A stretch of DNA of 64,000 nt from Aquimarina sp. AU58 (GCF_900312745.1 NZ_OMPD01000009.1:186001-250000); one strand, 5' to 3'. Counted from the first letter of the stretch, positions 1 to 8,785 are shown. Made by a program: numbers and translations. The notes: generated by a model not told the origin, from the sequence alone.

Positions 1-2
1 AT

Positions 3-1991
3 ACCCTAAATGGGCATCAGTTTACTGGTGGTGGTGTCGATCTTGCTCCACCTGGAGCATTCAAAATTAGTGCAATGGCAGGACAACTACTAAAAGCCAC
101 GCCAGATGATAATGATGAACGTACCGTTCCTGCTTTTCAAAGAATAGGATATGGGCTTAAAACTAGCTTTGAAAAAGAACGTTTTAAAGTGGGAATCATC
201 GGGTTTTATGCTAAAGATAATATAAGTTCGATAGATTCTGTACCAGAAACTAAAGGAGTACTACCCAAAGAAAATCTGGTGATCAGTATAAACACCCAAG
301 TAAAGATTACCAAAGAATTCACACTAGAGGTAGAATACGCTTCGACCGCCATTACACAAGATCTTCGCGCACCAGAAAGTGATGAAGGCAGCACAGGATT
401 AGCAGCTACATTGTTTAGTAATCGTGCTTCAACAGAATTTTATAATGCTCTTAGAACAAACTTAACATACAACATTGGCAGAACCAATGTAGGTATTGGT
501 TACGAACGCATTGATCCCGGATATGAAACCCTGGGAGCCTATTATTTTAATAACGATTTTGAAAACATTACCCTAAATACTGCCAGCTCTTTTTTTAAAG
601 ATAAACTCACCCTTGCCATGAATATAGGGTATCAGCGTGATGATCTTGAAAATATAAAAGCCAATGCCACCAATCGTTTTGTTGGGGCTGTTAATGCGGG
701 TTATACAGCATCAGATCGCTTAAGTTTTACCGGATCATACTCCAACTTCCAGACCTATACCAATATCAAACCCAATCAATTTGATGTGATTAATGATGAT
801 AATCTGCTGGATGATGAAATAGAAGATCTGGATTATAAACAATTATCACAAAATGCTACCTTTGGAATTAACTATGTGCTTTCACAAAAAAAAGAATCCA
901 ATCAGAATATTGCCTTTAATTATGCTCTTAATGATGTAGCAAATGAACAAGGAGGTATTGTACGTATTGGTGATGCTTCTACCTTTCATAATGCAACGAC
1001 AAATTATACGATTGCATTCCAAAATATAAGCCTGGATATTAATACAGGGGTTAATTTTACCTACAATACTATCGGTACAGAAGATGCTACCACCTGGGGG
1101 CCCAATCTAGGTATTGGGAAACGTTTTTTTGAAAAAAAACTAGGAACTCGTCTTGGGCTATCTTATAATGAATCTCAAAGTACGTCTGCCAAAACACAAG
1201 TTTCCAACATTCGTTTGAATCTAAATTACGTATTGCTAGAACGGCATAACTTTAATGCAAGTGCCATACAACTTTTTAGAGGTGGAGGGACTACAACCAG
1301 TTTAAGTGAGTTAACTGCCACTTTTGGCTATAATTATACTTTTGGTATTAAAAAACCTAGTTTTAAACGCAAGGAAAATGCATGGTTAAGTTTTTCTTAC
1401 CGTAAACGTACTTTTGAAGGATTGCCCTGGGAAATCACTCCTCAACTTAATTCAGTAGCCAAAGAAAAGCAGGCAAATGAGATGGTAAAACATAAAAAAG
1501 ATGAGTTAAGACTGCTAGCCAGAGCTGTAAAAAAATCTGAAGACAAGCATAAAAAAGTATATAAAGATGCAGCCCTAGCATATCTAAAAGCTCTGTATTT
1601 TTATGAAAATTTTCTGGATGAATATGACACCTGGATTTATGATGCCTATGTAAAACTTATTAGTGAAGGCGAACAGCTAAATTCAGAAATACAGCAGGAA
1701 TATTTATATCTAAAAGCACAGGTAAACACCTATAAGAAGCCAGAAGATATTGAAGCCTTGCAGGTCATCGAAAAGAAATTCAATGCACACACTGATATGT
1801 TGCTCTCCATCAAAAAATGGAACCTTACTCAGGAGGAAATCCGAAAACCCGAAGGTGAGCTTAAAAAATTGAAAGAACAGTATCTCAAAAAAATCTATAC
1901 CATGTACATAGAAGAACGCCCAGAGGATAAAATCATCAATTATATTGAAGTACGATTAGCAGATTTGTATCATAAGGTGTTGAAGGAGTAA
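3..1991 (+). CDS. Outer-membrane beta-barrel protein, 5' truncated by the window
   Basis: The frame is open from the first complete codon at position 3, so the true start lies outside the window. About 663 residues are visible. The first ~470 residues show alternating polar/hydrophobic strands rich in aromatic residues, Asn, Thr and Gly, which is the pattern of a large outer-membrane beta-barrel. The last ~170 residues change to a Lys/Glu-rich helical region with coiled-coil character, probably periplasmic. I do not recognise a named family and see no TonB box or plug in the visible part. The 143 bases before the next small gene hold no clear terminator. Confident that it is coding and exported; the barrel call is inference from strand pattern. 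Confidence 0.75.
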   Translation, partial: TLNGHQFTGGGVDLAPPGAFKISAMAGQLLKATPDDNDERTVPAFQRIGYGLKTSFEKERFKVGIIGFYAKDNISSIDSVPETKGVLPKENLVISINTQVKITKEFTLEVEYASTAITQDLRAPESDEGSTGLAATLFSNRASTEFYNALRTNLTYNIGRTNVGIGYERIDPGYETLGAYYFNNDFENITLNTASSFFKDKLTLAMNIGYQRDDLENIKANATNRFVGAVNAGYTASDRLSFTGSYSNFQTYTNIKPNQFDVINDDNLLDDEIEDLDYKQLSQNATFGINYVLSQKKESNQNIAFNYALNDVANEQGGIVRIGDASTFHNATTNYTIAFQNISLDINTGVNFTYNTIGTEDATTWGPNLGIGKRFFEKKLGTRLGLSYNESQSTSAKTQVSNIRLNLNYVLLERHNFNASAIQLFRGGGTTTSLSELTATFGYNYTFGIKKPSFKRKENAWLSFSYRKRTFEGLPWEITPQLNSVAKEKQANEMVKHKKDELRLLARAVKKSEDKHKKVYKDAALAYLKALYFYENFLDEYDTWIYDAYVKLISEGEQLNSEIQQEYLYLKAQVNTYKKPEDIEALQVIEKKFNAHTDMLLSIKKWNLTQEEIRKPEGELKKLKEQYLKKIYTMYIEERPEDKIINYIEVRLADLYHKVLKE

Positions 1992-2134
1992 AGAATATGG
2001 TTAAAAAGCGTGAGAATATTGTTGAAAATATACTTATCGATACAAGTGTTGTACATAATTATAAATCCGATTCTAAGCTTTAAGCTATAAAATATTATCA
2101 AATTAATCGTTGGTAAACATGTTTTCCATTGTGT

Positions 2135-2302
2135 TTAATTATATCGTGAATCTCGCTGTCTTTCATCTTTTTTTGTCAATTCCTTTCCTAGCCTAATGAT
2201 ATTCATTACTAGGTATACAGCAGAAAGTACTTTTAGTACTGTCGTTACAGGATCTTTTTTAGAAGTGTTTTCTATGATTTGGTTTATATTATTTGCGTTC
2301 AT
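2135..2302 (-). CDS. Small hypothetical protein (55 aa) with one hydrophobic segment
   Basis: A 55-residue frame starting with ATG, beginning MNANNINQIIENTSKK and ending ERQRDSRYN. Residues ~20-38 (TVLKVLSAVYLVMNIIRLG) form one hydrophobic or amphipathic helix, followed by a basic/acidic tail. It lies 34 bases downstream of another small minus-strand gene with the same architecture (a membrane helix followed by a charged tail), so the two probably form a small operon. No family is recognised. It could be a holin-like or accessory membrane peptide of the neighbouring element, but nothing shows that directly. Confidence 0.45.
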   Translation of the reverse strand: MNANNINQIIENTSKKDPVTTVLKVLSAVYLVMNIIRLGKELTKKDERQRDSRYN

Positions 2303-2336
2303 AATCTTTGATTTGTAAAATGAAAATTACCTTGGT

Positions 2337-2573
2337 TTATAATTTACGAACATCTCTTAATTTTTTGGTAGCAGCTATGACTTCTGCATATTCCCTGATG
2401 ACATATTTTGAGATAAACAGAACTCCGTATAATGCTCCCACAATAGCAACTCCTTGTACGATTGGATTTTTTAAAAGTTCCTTGGACTGATCGGTCAAGG
2501 TTTTCTTTATTTGATCGTTCGTGGGGCTGTTATTTTGAAGTTGTTTTCTTCTAATCATTTTTCTCGTTTCCAT
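2337..2573 (-). CDS. Small hypothetical membrane protein (78 aa)
   Basis: The frame is open further upstream to an ATG at 2600, but the start at 2573 (METRKMIRRK) gives a more natural N-terminus. The N-terminal ~35 residues are charged and amide-rich. A hydrophobic helix follows (PIVQGVAIVGALYGVLFIS), then a second amphipathic helix with a basic C-terminus (KKLRDVRKL). Its arrangement matches the 55-aa gene just downstream. No family is recognised. Being short and in a sparsely coding region, it may be part of the decayed mobile element between 2 and 9 kb. Confidence 0.45.
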   Translation of the reverse strand: METRKMIRRKQLQNNSPTNDQIKKTLTDQSKELLKNPIVQGVAIVGALYGVLFISKYVIREYAEVIAATKKLRDVRKL

Positions 2574-2600
2574 AATGTTGACTGTTATTAAGTTTTGCAC

Positions 2601-3208
2601 AAAAAACCTAAGCTCTTTTTTACTCTTGAGATTTGATGCTGAAGATGTTTTTGAAGATTGACTATGATGAAGTGATTAGAAATTTCTGAAAAATAAATAG
2701 CATATACAAATCAAAAAAACATATAAACGTTTGTAAACGATACGTATCGTTGCGTAATGCTATCCCTAAAAAAAATAGTGAAATCAGCAACTTATTAGTG
2801 ATAATAGCACTTCCCAATTTATACCCCCTATAAATTAACTATGCCAAAACTGTAGTAAAGAAGGTACGAAAATAATTTTCAGATAAATTTGACTTTACAT
2901 TTACCTGATCAGTATGGGCGAACTAATACCAAAATAACAGCACATAAGTACAGCCTAATCTACGTTAGAACTTATTTTAAGAGCTTTTAAGAGCTTCAGT
3001 CATTCTTGCGCGAACTCTTGGTTAAAATTTTAATAGCGCGTAACTACCTTTGTTTTTAGCTAAAATTTCTTGTGATTCATATCCAGTGAATTTTATAAAA
3101 ATGTAGATTTTTCAATTTACAATCTTTATCAATTGAAAATTGCTGTTGCTCGTTTTTAATTTGCGGGATGTTGCAAGTAATTTTTTAGTTTCCAATATTG
3201 TTACACGA
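2601..3208. other. Long non-coding stretch upstream of tandem repeats
   Basis: About 600 very AT-rich bases with no credible gene on either strand. No tRNA, terminator or strong promoter was recognised. Together with the repeat array and its flank it makes a ~1.5 kb non-coding block between the two tiny membrane-protein genes and the replication genes. Confidence 0.6.
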
Positions 3209-3234
3209 CAACTTTTCCCTATAGGGAAAAGTTG
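3209..3234. repeat. 26-bp perfect palindrome at the start of the repeat array
   Basis: CAACTTTTCCC at 3209-3219 is followed by its exact reverse complement, centred on TATA at 3220-3223, so all 26 bases are self-complementary. The right half is the first copy of the tandem repeat unit; the left half occurs only here. It could be a protein-binding site or a cruciform-forming origin element. Confidence 0.8.
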
Positions 3235-3600
3235 CAGCTCACTCCTATAGGGAAAAGTTGCAGCTCACTCCTATAGGGAAAAGTTGCAGCTCACTCCTAT
3301 AGGGAAAAGTTGCAGCTCACTCCTATAGGGAAAAGTTGCAGCTCACTCCTATAGGGAAAAGTTGCAGCTCACTCCTATAGGGAAAAGTTGCAGCTCACTC
3401 CTATAGGGAAAAGTTGCAGCTCACTCCTATAGGGAAAAGTTGCAGCTCACTCCTATAGGGAAAAGTTGCAGCTCACTCCTATAGGGAAAAGTTGTAGCTC
3501 ACACCTATAGGGAAAAATTACATGTGTCATCCCTATAGTAAATACTTCAAGTCATTGCTATAGTAAAAAGTTACGTGTCATCCCTATAGGGAATACTTAC
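3217..3600. repeat. 26-bp tandem repeat array (about 12 units plus 3 decayed edge copies)
   Basis: The core CTATAG recurs at 3219, 3245, 3271, 3297, 3323, 3349, 3375, 3401, 3427, 3453, 3479 and 3505, exactly 26 bases apart. The unit is TCCTATAGGGAAAAGTTGCA followed by GCTCAC. The first ten are nearly identical; the eleventh has one change, and the twelfth and three further cores (3533, 3558, 3584) are increasingly diverged but keep ~26-base spacing. Each unit contains the small palindrome CCTATAGG. There are no spacers, so it is not a CRISPR. Proximity to a replication-type gene pair suggests iterons of an origin; a neutral minisatellite is the alternative. Confidence 0.85.
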
Positions 3601-3956
3601 TCATTACCATTAAAAAAAATTACATTATTATCGATTAGAAAATATCAAAAAAGGGTACGAAGTGTAGCGAAAATAATTCTTGTAAAGCTCTAAAAACCAT
3701 CCATAAAAAATAAGTCTTAATCGGGATAGGTATTTTGTAGAAATACACATCTCGATTTGGGCTGTGCATTTTTAATTCAATATCGGTACATGTAAGGATG
3801 TAAAGAAAGCTTCTTATCTCGAAAATTTTGTTTACATAAAGACCTTTATTCCGTTTGAACTATAGGTGCAAAAAAAATTGATGTATATCACAAATATGAT
3901 AACATAGATACACGTATATTAATTTAAATTGACTTAGGTTTTGATAATTGTCCAAG
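3601..3956. other. Non-coding stretch between repeats and replication gene
   Basis: About 350 AT-rich bases without a credible gene. No recognised RNA or promoter. It ends at a set of GAGGTTTT/AAAACCTC inverted repeats that lie downstream of the minus-strand replication operon. Confidence 0.55.
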
Positions 3957-4010
3957 ACAAAACCTCAAAAAAAGGAACTGCGGGTTTTGAGGTTATTGAG
4001 GTTTTACTCC
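3957..4010 (-). terminator. Possible secondary terminator-like inverted repeat
   Basis: AAAACCTCA around 3959-3967 pairs with TGAGGTTTT copies at about 3988-3996 and 3997-4005. The same words build the stronger hairpin at 4064-4119, so the pair may be tandem terminators for the minus-strand operon ending at 4141. Confidence 0.35.
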
Positions 4011-4063
4011 TTTTGTAAGATTTTACGACTAAACACTTGAAAGAAATAGGCTTCATTGCACTC

Positions 4064-4119
4064 AAAACCTTAAAAACCTCAGAAACCTCACTAGTCTATT
4101 TTGAGGTTTTTAAGGTTTT
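4064..4119 (-). terminator. Long perfect hairpin after the replication operon
   Basis: The 18-base arms AAAACCTTAAAAACCTCA (4064-4081) and its reverse complement (4102-4119) match perfectly around a 20-base loop, 22 bases downstream of the stop codon of the minus-strand DUF3987 gene. Position and stem fit a transcription terminator. The AT-rich stem and lack of a GC clamp make a protein-binding role possible. Confidence 0.55.
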
Positions 4120-4140
4120 CTAAAGTTTGCTTATATAAAT

Positions 4141-5946
4141 TTAGTTGTCCTTTTTAAGTGTGTGAAGATACTGCCCGTGCCCGATACGTTGTAGATATCC
4201 TTTTTCAACAAACTGCTTTATGTAGCGTTCCGCGGTCTTTTCTGGTACTTGAAGTCCATTAGCTATATTCTTATATTCCTGAGTAGAAAAAGAGCTAGGC
4301 AATCCATCCAAAAAGCTTTCTTTTTTGGTTTTATTTATTGGTAACACCTTTTTCTTTTGCGGTAAATAACGATACACCTGCTGGGTATGTTCCAGTAAGC
4401 TTTCTACAATGGCAATAGCATTTTCCATATCGACATCCTGACAATATAATATATTGGAAAGTGCGTTGTTTTCTAATGATCTAATGAGGGTAAAAATCAT
4501 GACGATACGATAACAAATCAATCCCAACCGCAATAAAGAAGCTTCTAACCCCGTTTTTTGTAAGAATAAGAATTTATCATATTCCTTGCTAAAGAAAGCA
4601 TTGAACCGCTCAATATGGTGCGATTGTAAACTAACCTTTATTCCATCGTTAAAACTTTCCAGTATTTGGTAATATTGCAAATATCGATTACCCAGCTTAT
4701 CAAAGATACTGTCCAGCGATTCCTTATCTGTATTGGCAAATACATTTTTCCATTGTTTTTGCCGTTGCATTTTGTAAAATATAAACCTACTGAACAGTCC
4801 ATTTTCAGAATCCGGCATTAAAGACAATACTTGATCTGGTGTGCCTGAAAGTACAGCAGATAATTGTGGGGTGGCAATATCTACGTATTCACTTGCTGTA
4901 CGTCTGTAATAGCTTATTCGTTCGTGGTGGAAGGCTTTTCTAAACCCATCGCTATAATTGCCATGTTCGCTTTTAAACGCTTGCGCAAGTGTATCTCCTT
5001 CAGTTTCAAAAATCAGCCCTTTGCCATCATTGTTTGCTAGTAATTCAAAAGTTCCAGTGGCACTACTATTAGCAGGAATAAATAACAATTGTTCCCTTGG
5101 TTCTTCTGGTTTCTGTGTAGTATCACCTTTTTGTTTTTTTCTTACATCAAGATATTCTGATAGTTCCACTTCGTATTGAACTTTTTGAGAATTTGTACTA
5201 TCTCTTTTTTGTTTATGGATAGGGTAGACCAGTTGTCTACAAAGATTAATCCTTCCTTTACCAGAAGAAGCTGGGGCGGTAACAAATAAGAACAAGTTAG
5301 GATATACCATACTTTGATCGTAAATACCATATACGTTGGGTAAACAACTGCTTATTGCCGTTAAGCTCCCCAACAACAATAAATCCCTCTCCTGATCACT
5401 TCCTGCATACTGTGTTATTTGCTTTAAAAAATCAGGTAGTCGTTTGTAAACGGATGAAGGTATGATGGGTAAGGAAGGTTCTTGTGTTAATTGATCTTCT
5501 TCTGGTTCTTCCTTTGCTACGGAAACCTTTTGTGATGTAGCTAATGTATACCCCTTTTGTTTTTGTGATGAAGGAGTTACTCCGGCTAACTTTGCTAAAT
5601 GGAAAAATGTACCTAGTGTAGCCCCAGAATTATTACTTTGTAAACATTTTTGGTATTGTTTGCGACAGTTAGCAGCATCATATTTAGGATAGTTCTTACT
5701 CACGGCATGAAACAGTTCTTCTCCCATACTACCAAAAGCATCTGCCAAAGCAAACCCAATCTTAATCCAGTCTCCGTAGTTTGAGGTAATATCGATACCA
5801 GAAACTTCTAGCTGAGTACAGACTTCTTTTACCTTATCGTAATCATCAAAAGACCGTGAGATTGTTTGAACCACTTCTGTTTCATTTTTTTTATGTTGAC
5901 CATCAAGGGCTGGGTTCAGATATTTTTTAGGCTCAAATTTCAACAT
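4141..5946 (-). CDS. DUF3987 replication/primase-helicase-like protein
   Basis: A 601-residue protein from ATG at 5946. Residues ~35-115 (SNYGDWIKIGFALADAF, then NCRKQYQKCL) match the PriCT-2 primase C-terminal domain. Residues ~160-545 match DUF3987, a P-loop-containing domain of phage and plasmid replication proteins, with a nucleotide-binding-like TAPASSGKGR near residue 229. The C-terminal ~55 residues (TQEYKNIANGLQVPEKTAERYIKQF) look like a winged helix. The frame is open to 5985, but the later ATG gives only a 14-base overlap with the upstream primase-like gene. This pair is typical of mobile elements in Bacteroidota, where it probably starts element replication. No integrase accompanies it here. 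Confidence 0.8.
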   Translation of the reverse strand: MLKFEPKKYLNPALDGQHKKNETEVVQTISRSFDDYDKVKEVCTQLEVSGIDITSNYGDWIKIGFALADAFGSMGEELFHAVSKNYPKYDAANCRKQYQKCLQSNNSGATLGTFFHLAKLAGVTPSSQKQKGYTLATSQKVSVAKEEPEEDQLTQEPSLPIIPSSVYKRLPDFLKQITQYAGSDQERDLLLLGSLTAISSCLPNVYGIYDQSMVYPNLFLFVTAPASSGKGRINLCRQLVYPIHKQKRDSTNSQKVQYEVELSEYLDVRKKQKGDTTQKPEEPREQLLFIPANSSATGTFELLANNDGKGLIFETEGDTLAQAFKSEHGNYSDGFRKAFHHERISYYRRTASEYVDIATPQLSAVLSGTPDQVLSLMPDSENGLFSRFIFYKMQRQKQWKNVFANTDKESLDSIFDKLGNRYLQYYQILESFNDGIKVSLQSHHIERFNAFFSKEYDKFLFLQKTGLEASLLRLGLICYRIVMIFTLIRSLENNALSNILYCQDVDMENAIAIVESLLEHTQQVYRYLPQKKKVLPINKTKKESFLDGLPSSFSTQEYKNIANGLQVPEKTAERYIKQFVEKGYLQRIGHGQYLHTLKKDN

Positions 5947-6940
5947 TGGCTTTGTATTTTGGATGGATATATGCATTAGGATCATACGGCAATAAACACC
6001 CTCTGCTTACATCACTTCCGGATGCATCCACTTGGATGTTATAGGTTTCTTTGATGTAGTTGATGACTGCCTGAAAGTATTCTGTATGAGATATTTCAGC
6101 TAAGTCTATTTTGATAATCCATTTTAGACCATTTCCTCTGGGCGATATAAATAGTAGTTGAGAAGGAAGATCAGGGTCTTTTAATAAGGTTTTTCTTATA
6201 TCCAATAACTCTTCTTTGTTCGGTATTCCATCAATATCAATAGTCAATAATTTAGAATGAGTGTTAAGGTGTTGATTGTTCCGTTTGGTAAATACCCCGG
6301 AAAAAGTGACATAGTCAAAATGTTTTTTCTTGTAGTCTTTTTGTTCTTTTTCTGAGGAGAGTTTACGCAAGTATTCTGTCCGATATTTACGAGAATGATC
6401 CGTAAGCATACGGTATACTTCAGGTAAACCAACAGTTTTTGTTGGTGTAAGGTTATAGAGGTTTTTAGAAAAATAACTGAACCTTGGTTCCCATTCAATA
6501 TTTGGTTCCGATTCAGTATCGGGTATGCTATCCAGAAAACCCTGAATACGTTCTTGTTTTAGATCATAAGGGGATACCTTATTTTCTAAATTCAAATGCA
6601 GTGTATCATTAATGTTGAGTAATAGATCTATTTCTGTGTCTTCTTTAAAATAGAGTTGTGCAAAATCAAATACATCTCCTTGGAAATTTTTGTTTTCCAA
6701 ATCCTGATAAACAGCACGATTATTAACTACTTTTATTTGTAAACTTTTTCTATGGTGAGCAGCAAACGGATTGTAGGTTGGTTTACACTCCCTTCCGCTT
6801 ACCCTAAGTGCGGTTTCTTTCGGGTAATACTGCCGTAGGATATAAGCAAATATCTTTAGTCCGTAATGGGTCTTACCCAAAATCGTTTCTTTTGTAATCA
6901 TAAATAACTTATTAAGTAATCTCAACTCTTTTAAATACAT
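5933..6940 (-). CDS. VirE_N / BT4734-like primase-type protein
   Basis: A 335-residue protein. Residues ~35-105 (RECKPTYNPFAAHHRK ... GDVFDFAQLYF) resemble a CHC2-type primase zinc-ribbon fold but lack the usual set of cysteines. Residues ~185-330 match the VirE N-terminal/BT4734-like domain related to archaeo-eukaryotic primases: LLTIDIDGIPN (~234) supplies the paired acidic residues, and SPRGNGLKWIIKID (~267-280) follows. It is translated just ahead of, and overlaps, the DUF3987 gene, so both are expected to act in one replication complex. In other Bacteroidota elements the two halves are often a single polypeptide; here they are split. Confidence 0.75.
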   Translation of the reverse strand: MYLKELRLLNKLFMITKETILGKTHYGLKIFAYILRQYYPKETALRVSGRECKPTYNPFAAHHRKSLQIKVVNNRAVYQDLENKNFQGDVFDFAQLYFKEDTEIDLLLNINDTLHLNLENKVSPYDLKQERIQGFLDSIPDTESEPNIEWEPRFSYFSKNLYNLTPTKTVGLPEVYRMLTDHSRKYRTEYLRKLSSEKEQKDYKKKHFDYVTFSGVFTKRNNQHLNTHSKLLTIDIDGIPNKEELLDIRKTLLKDPDLPSQLLFISPRGNGLKWIIKIDLAEISHTEYFQAVINYIKETYNIQVDASGSDVSRGCLLPYDPNAYIHPKYKANVEI

Positions 6941-6952
6941 TCACAAAAGACA

Positions 6953-7146
6953 ATAGATACCCACACCTGTTCAACAGGAAGCTCGGATACGCTCTATCAG
7001 AGCGCTTTAGTATGTCAATAGTGATGGTAATATGAAATACTACTAGAATTTCTTTAATGGAAATAGTAGTATGTATAGTAGATCAATAACAGCGCAATAG
7101 GTAGGCATACATACGCTGTCTGTCAAAGAATAGAAGAGTATAAAGA
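6953..7146. other. Leader region with small inverted repeats
   Basis: Between the primase-like gene and the small HTH-like gene are several hairpins, the best being ATACTACT at 7037-7044 pairing with AGTAGTAT at 7065-7072, with inner ATTTC/GAAAT complementarity. GCTCTATCAGAGC lies near 6990. These could be operators or RNA structures controlling the replication genes. No gene is seen. Confidence 0.4.
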
Positions 7147-7428
7147 TTATACTGGTTTTCTTGATCTCCTCTTAATTTTATACATAATGGTGGATTTGTT
7201 TACTTTATAGTTTTTCAGTTCATCAGCAGTACATTCCAAATGAGATGCAATCATATCCAGATCCTGAGCAGGGATATCTGCGTGGTCATCTGCCAGTAAA
7301 TTACAATAGCGATTAAAAGTCCTTGCTGTTTTTTTTAAGCCCGTAATGATCTTTTCTTTAGTAGCTCTATATTTTGCTACAGGTAGCTCTGCCAACTTTT
7401 CATTAATACAATACTTATAGTCTTTCAT
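7147..7428 (-). CDS. Small HTH-like DNA-binding protein (93 aa)
   Basis: The middle of this protein (KKTARTFNRYC, then IPAQDLDMIASHLECTADEL) has the spacing of an XRE/Cro-type helix-turn-helix in which the last helices read 'D-LDxIAxxLxCxxDEL'. The C-terminus is strongly basic (KIKRRSRKPV). It lies between the replication genes and a divergent CI-like repressor gene, the position of a Cro-like or excisionase-like regulator in temperate elements. It probably heads the minus-strand transcript that includes the replication genes, though a 206-base structured gap lies between. The family call is tentative. Confidence 0.55.
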   Translation of the reverse strand: MKDYKYCINEKLAELPVAKYRATKEKIITGLKKTARTFNRYCNLLADDHADIPAQDLDMIASHLECTADELKNYKVNKSTIMYKIKRRSRKPV

Positions 7429-7601
7429 AAGTTTTAATTTTGATAATTATGTAAACCAATTATATTGACAAATAATTCATAAAAAACACAGAGACTCTGT
7501 GGTAAAATCAACCCTAATTTGATTTTAAAGCCTGTATTTCAAACAAAACTTTGTCTTTTTAAAGAACATATCTTTCTTCTTTCAAGAAAATTTCTTCCAC
7601 A

Positions 7602-7626
7602 AATGTAAAGTATTTTTGTTTACATT
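7602..7626. promoter_or_regulatory. Operator-like inverted repeat AATGTAAA-N9-TTTACATT
   Basis: Perfect 8-base arms at 7602-7609 and 7619-7626 lie in the divergent promoter region between the Cro-like and CI-like genes. This is the expected place for a repressor operator. Confidence 0.5.
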
Positions 7627-7633
7627 TTGTAAC

Positions 7634-7654
7634 TTTGTCGAGACAAATTTGTCC
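7634..7654. promoter_or_regulatory. Second operator-like site TTTGTC-GA-GACAAA-TTTGTC
   Basis: TTTGTC at 7634-7639 is inverted at 7642-7647 and repeated directly at 7648-7653. It overlaps TAACTTTG (7630-7637), a match to the Bacteroidota -7 box TAnnTTTG, so binding here would block transcription of the repressor gene starting at 7672. A well-spaced TTG -33 element is not visible. Confidence 0.45.
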
Positions 7655-7671
7655 AATAGCCGATTTATATT

Positions 7672-8514
7672 ATGGAAGAATTACTGCATCAGATATACTC
7701 AAATCATCACGGAAAGTTGCTAAAGGCATATGTGCAAAAGAATAACATCAATAAAAAAGGAGGTGTTAACAAATTAGCTGAAGAATTAAATTTGACAAGA
7801 CAAGGAGTTTACAATTTATACAACCAAGAAGTGATAAAAGTGTCTTATCAAGAAAAATTAATAGCTCATTTAGAATTGCCAAAGGATTTTTTTCCAGAAC
7901 CTATCTCCGCAGAGGAAAGGTTTCGGTTATTGTTGGGGGACTATGCCAAAATAAAAATAGAAAATTTAAAATTAAAGGAAGAACTTGAAAAAACAAAGGC
8001 TAGAGCAGTTATTAGAGATTATCTGGTAGAACAACGAAATGAACATCAACAGGATAAAAGTGGTAACACAACTGTGGTTTCAAAAAGTGATTTTACGGGT
8101 TTCATAGACAATTACTTTGATGAATTGTACTTGGATCAGTTTTTACACAGGATAACTATTGATGAGATGCAAAGTGGTTTTTGTTTCGAAGTATCTGGAG
8201 AAGATTTAGATCATTTAGGTATTAATCAAGGTGATTTTGTATATACTGATACTCTGATAGAACATTATGATTTAGTTAGAAAAGAAAGCTTATATGTAGT
8301 TATTATTAATGACCCTATCAATGGGAAAGATATTCTTATTGGACGAATTCGATGGTACAGGGGCTCTATAGGACTTGTGCAGCTTGATAAACGACAATTT
8401 GATTTGGAAGGAAATCTTAACATTGAACAATTATGGGAGGTGAAAGGACACATTACTAAAGAGGAATATGATATAGAAATTAACGGCGATGATGATTTGG
8501 AAACATCATATTAA
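7672..8514 (+). CDS. CI/LexA-fold phage-type repressor
   Basis: A 280-residue regulator. Residues ~28-66 (GGVNKLAEELNLTRQGVYNL) form an HTH. Residues ~85-125 are a charged coiled coil (KIKIENLKLKEELEKTKA). Residues ~160-260 look like the S24/LexA-type C-terminal domain: FEVSGEDLDHLGINQGDFVY, then SLYVVIINDP and GKDILIGRIRW. Where LexA-type proteins carry the catalytic Ser-Met, this one has Glu-Asp, and no convincing catalytic Lys follows, so it probably dimerises but cannot self-cleave. It is divergent from the small HTH-like gene with operator-like repeats between. It is probably the element's lysogeny-type repressor, with induction by some route other than RecA-driven autocleavage. Confidence 0.7.
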   Translation: MEELLHQIYSNHHGKLLKAYVQKNNINKKGGVNKLAEELNLTRQGVYNLYNQEVIKVSYQEKLIAHLELPKDFFPEPISAEERFRLLLGDYAKIKIENLKLKEELEKTKARAVIRDYLVEQRNEHQQDKSGNTTVVSKSDFTGFIDNYFDELYLDQFLHRITIDEMQSGFCFEVSGEDLDHLGINQGDFVYTDTLIEHYDLVRKESLYVVIINDPINGKDILIGRIRWYRGSIGLVQLDKRQFDLEGNLNIEQLWEVKGHITKEEYDIEINGDDDLETSY

Positions 8515-8785
8515 ATGTTTTGAACACTAATCTTTGAAATTTTGGTCATGACAAGTAAAAATATTTATTGGAAAGTGCTAAAATTTAATATTTAAAGTAG
8601 TTGCTACGACTTTAAATTTGCTAGAACAAATAAAATTCTGAAAGTCATCGTAGGTTTATTCATTTTGATTTTTAAGAAAAATTATAGGTAACATTTTACA
8701 TGATATTGACACTTATTATAGGGGGAATATTAGAAAGGCGTTGCATTTCGTATAAAGAATACTATTAATTTAATATAAAAAGAAA

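Noticed and set aside
206..394. Small minus-strand ORF in the beta-barrel gene
   Set aside because: It lies fully inside a clear coding frame and has no coding character of its own.
2308..2490. Plus-strand 60-codon ORF
   Set aside because: It is the antisense shadow of the small membrane protein gene at 2337-2573.
3217..3600. CRISPR array
   Set aside because: Units are contiguous 26-bp tandem copies without variable spacers, and no cas gene is nearby.
6244..6498. 84-codon minus-strand ORF
   Set aside because: Alternative frame within the primase-like gene with unlikely composition.
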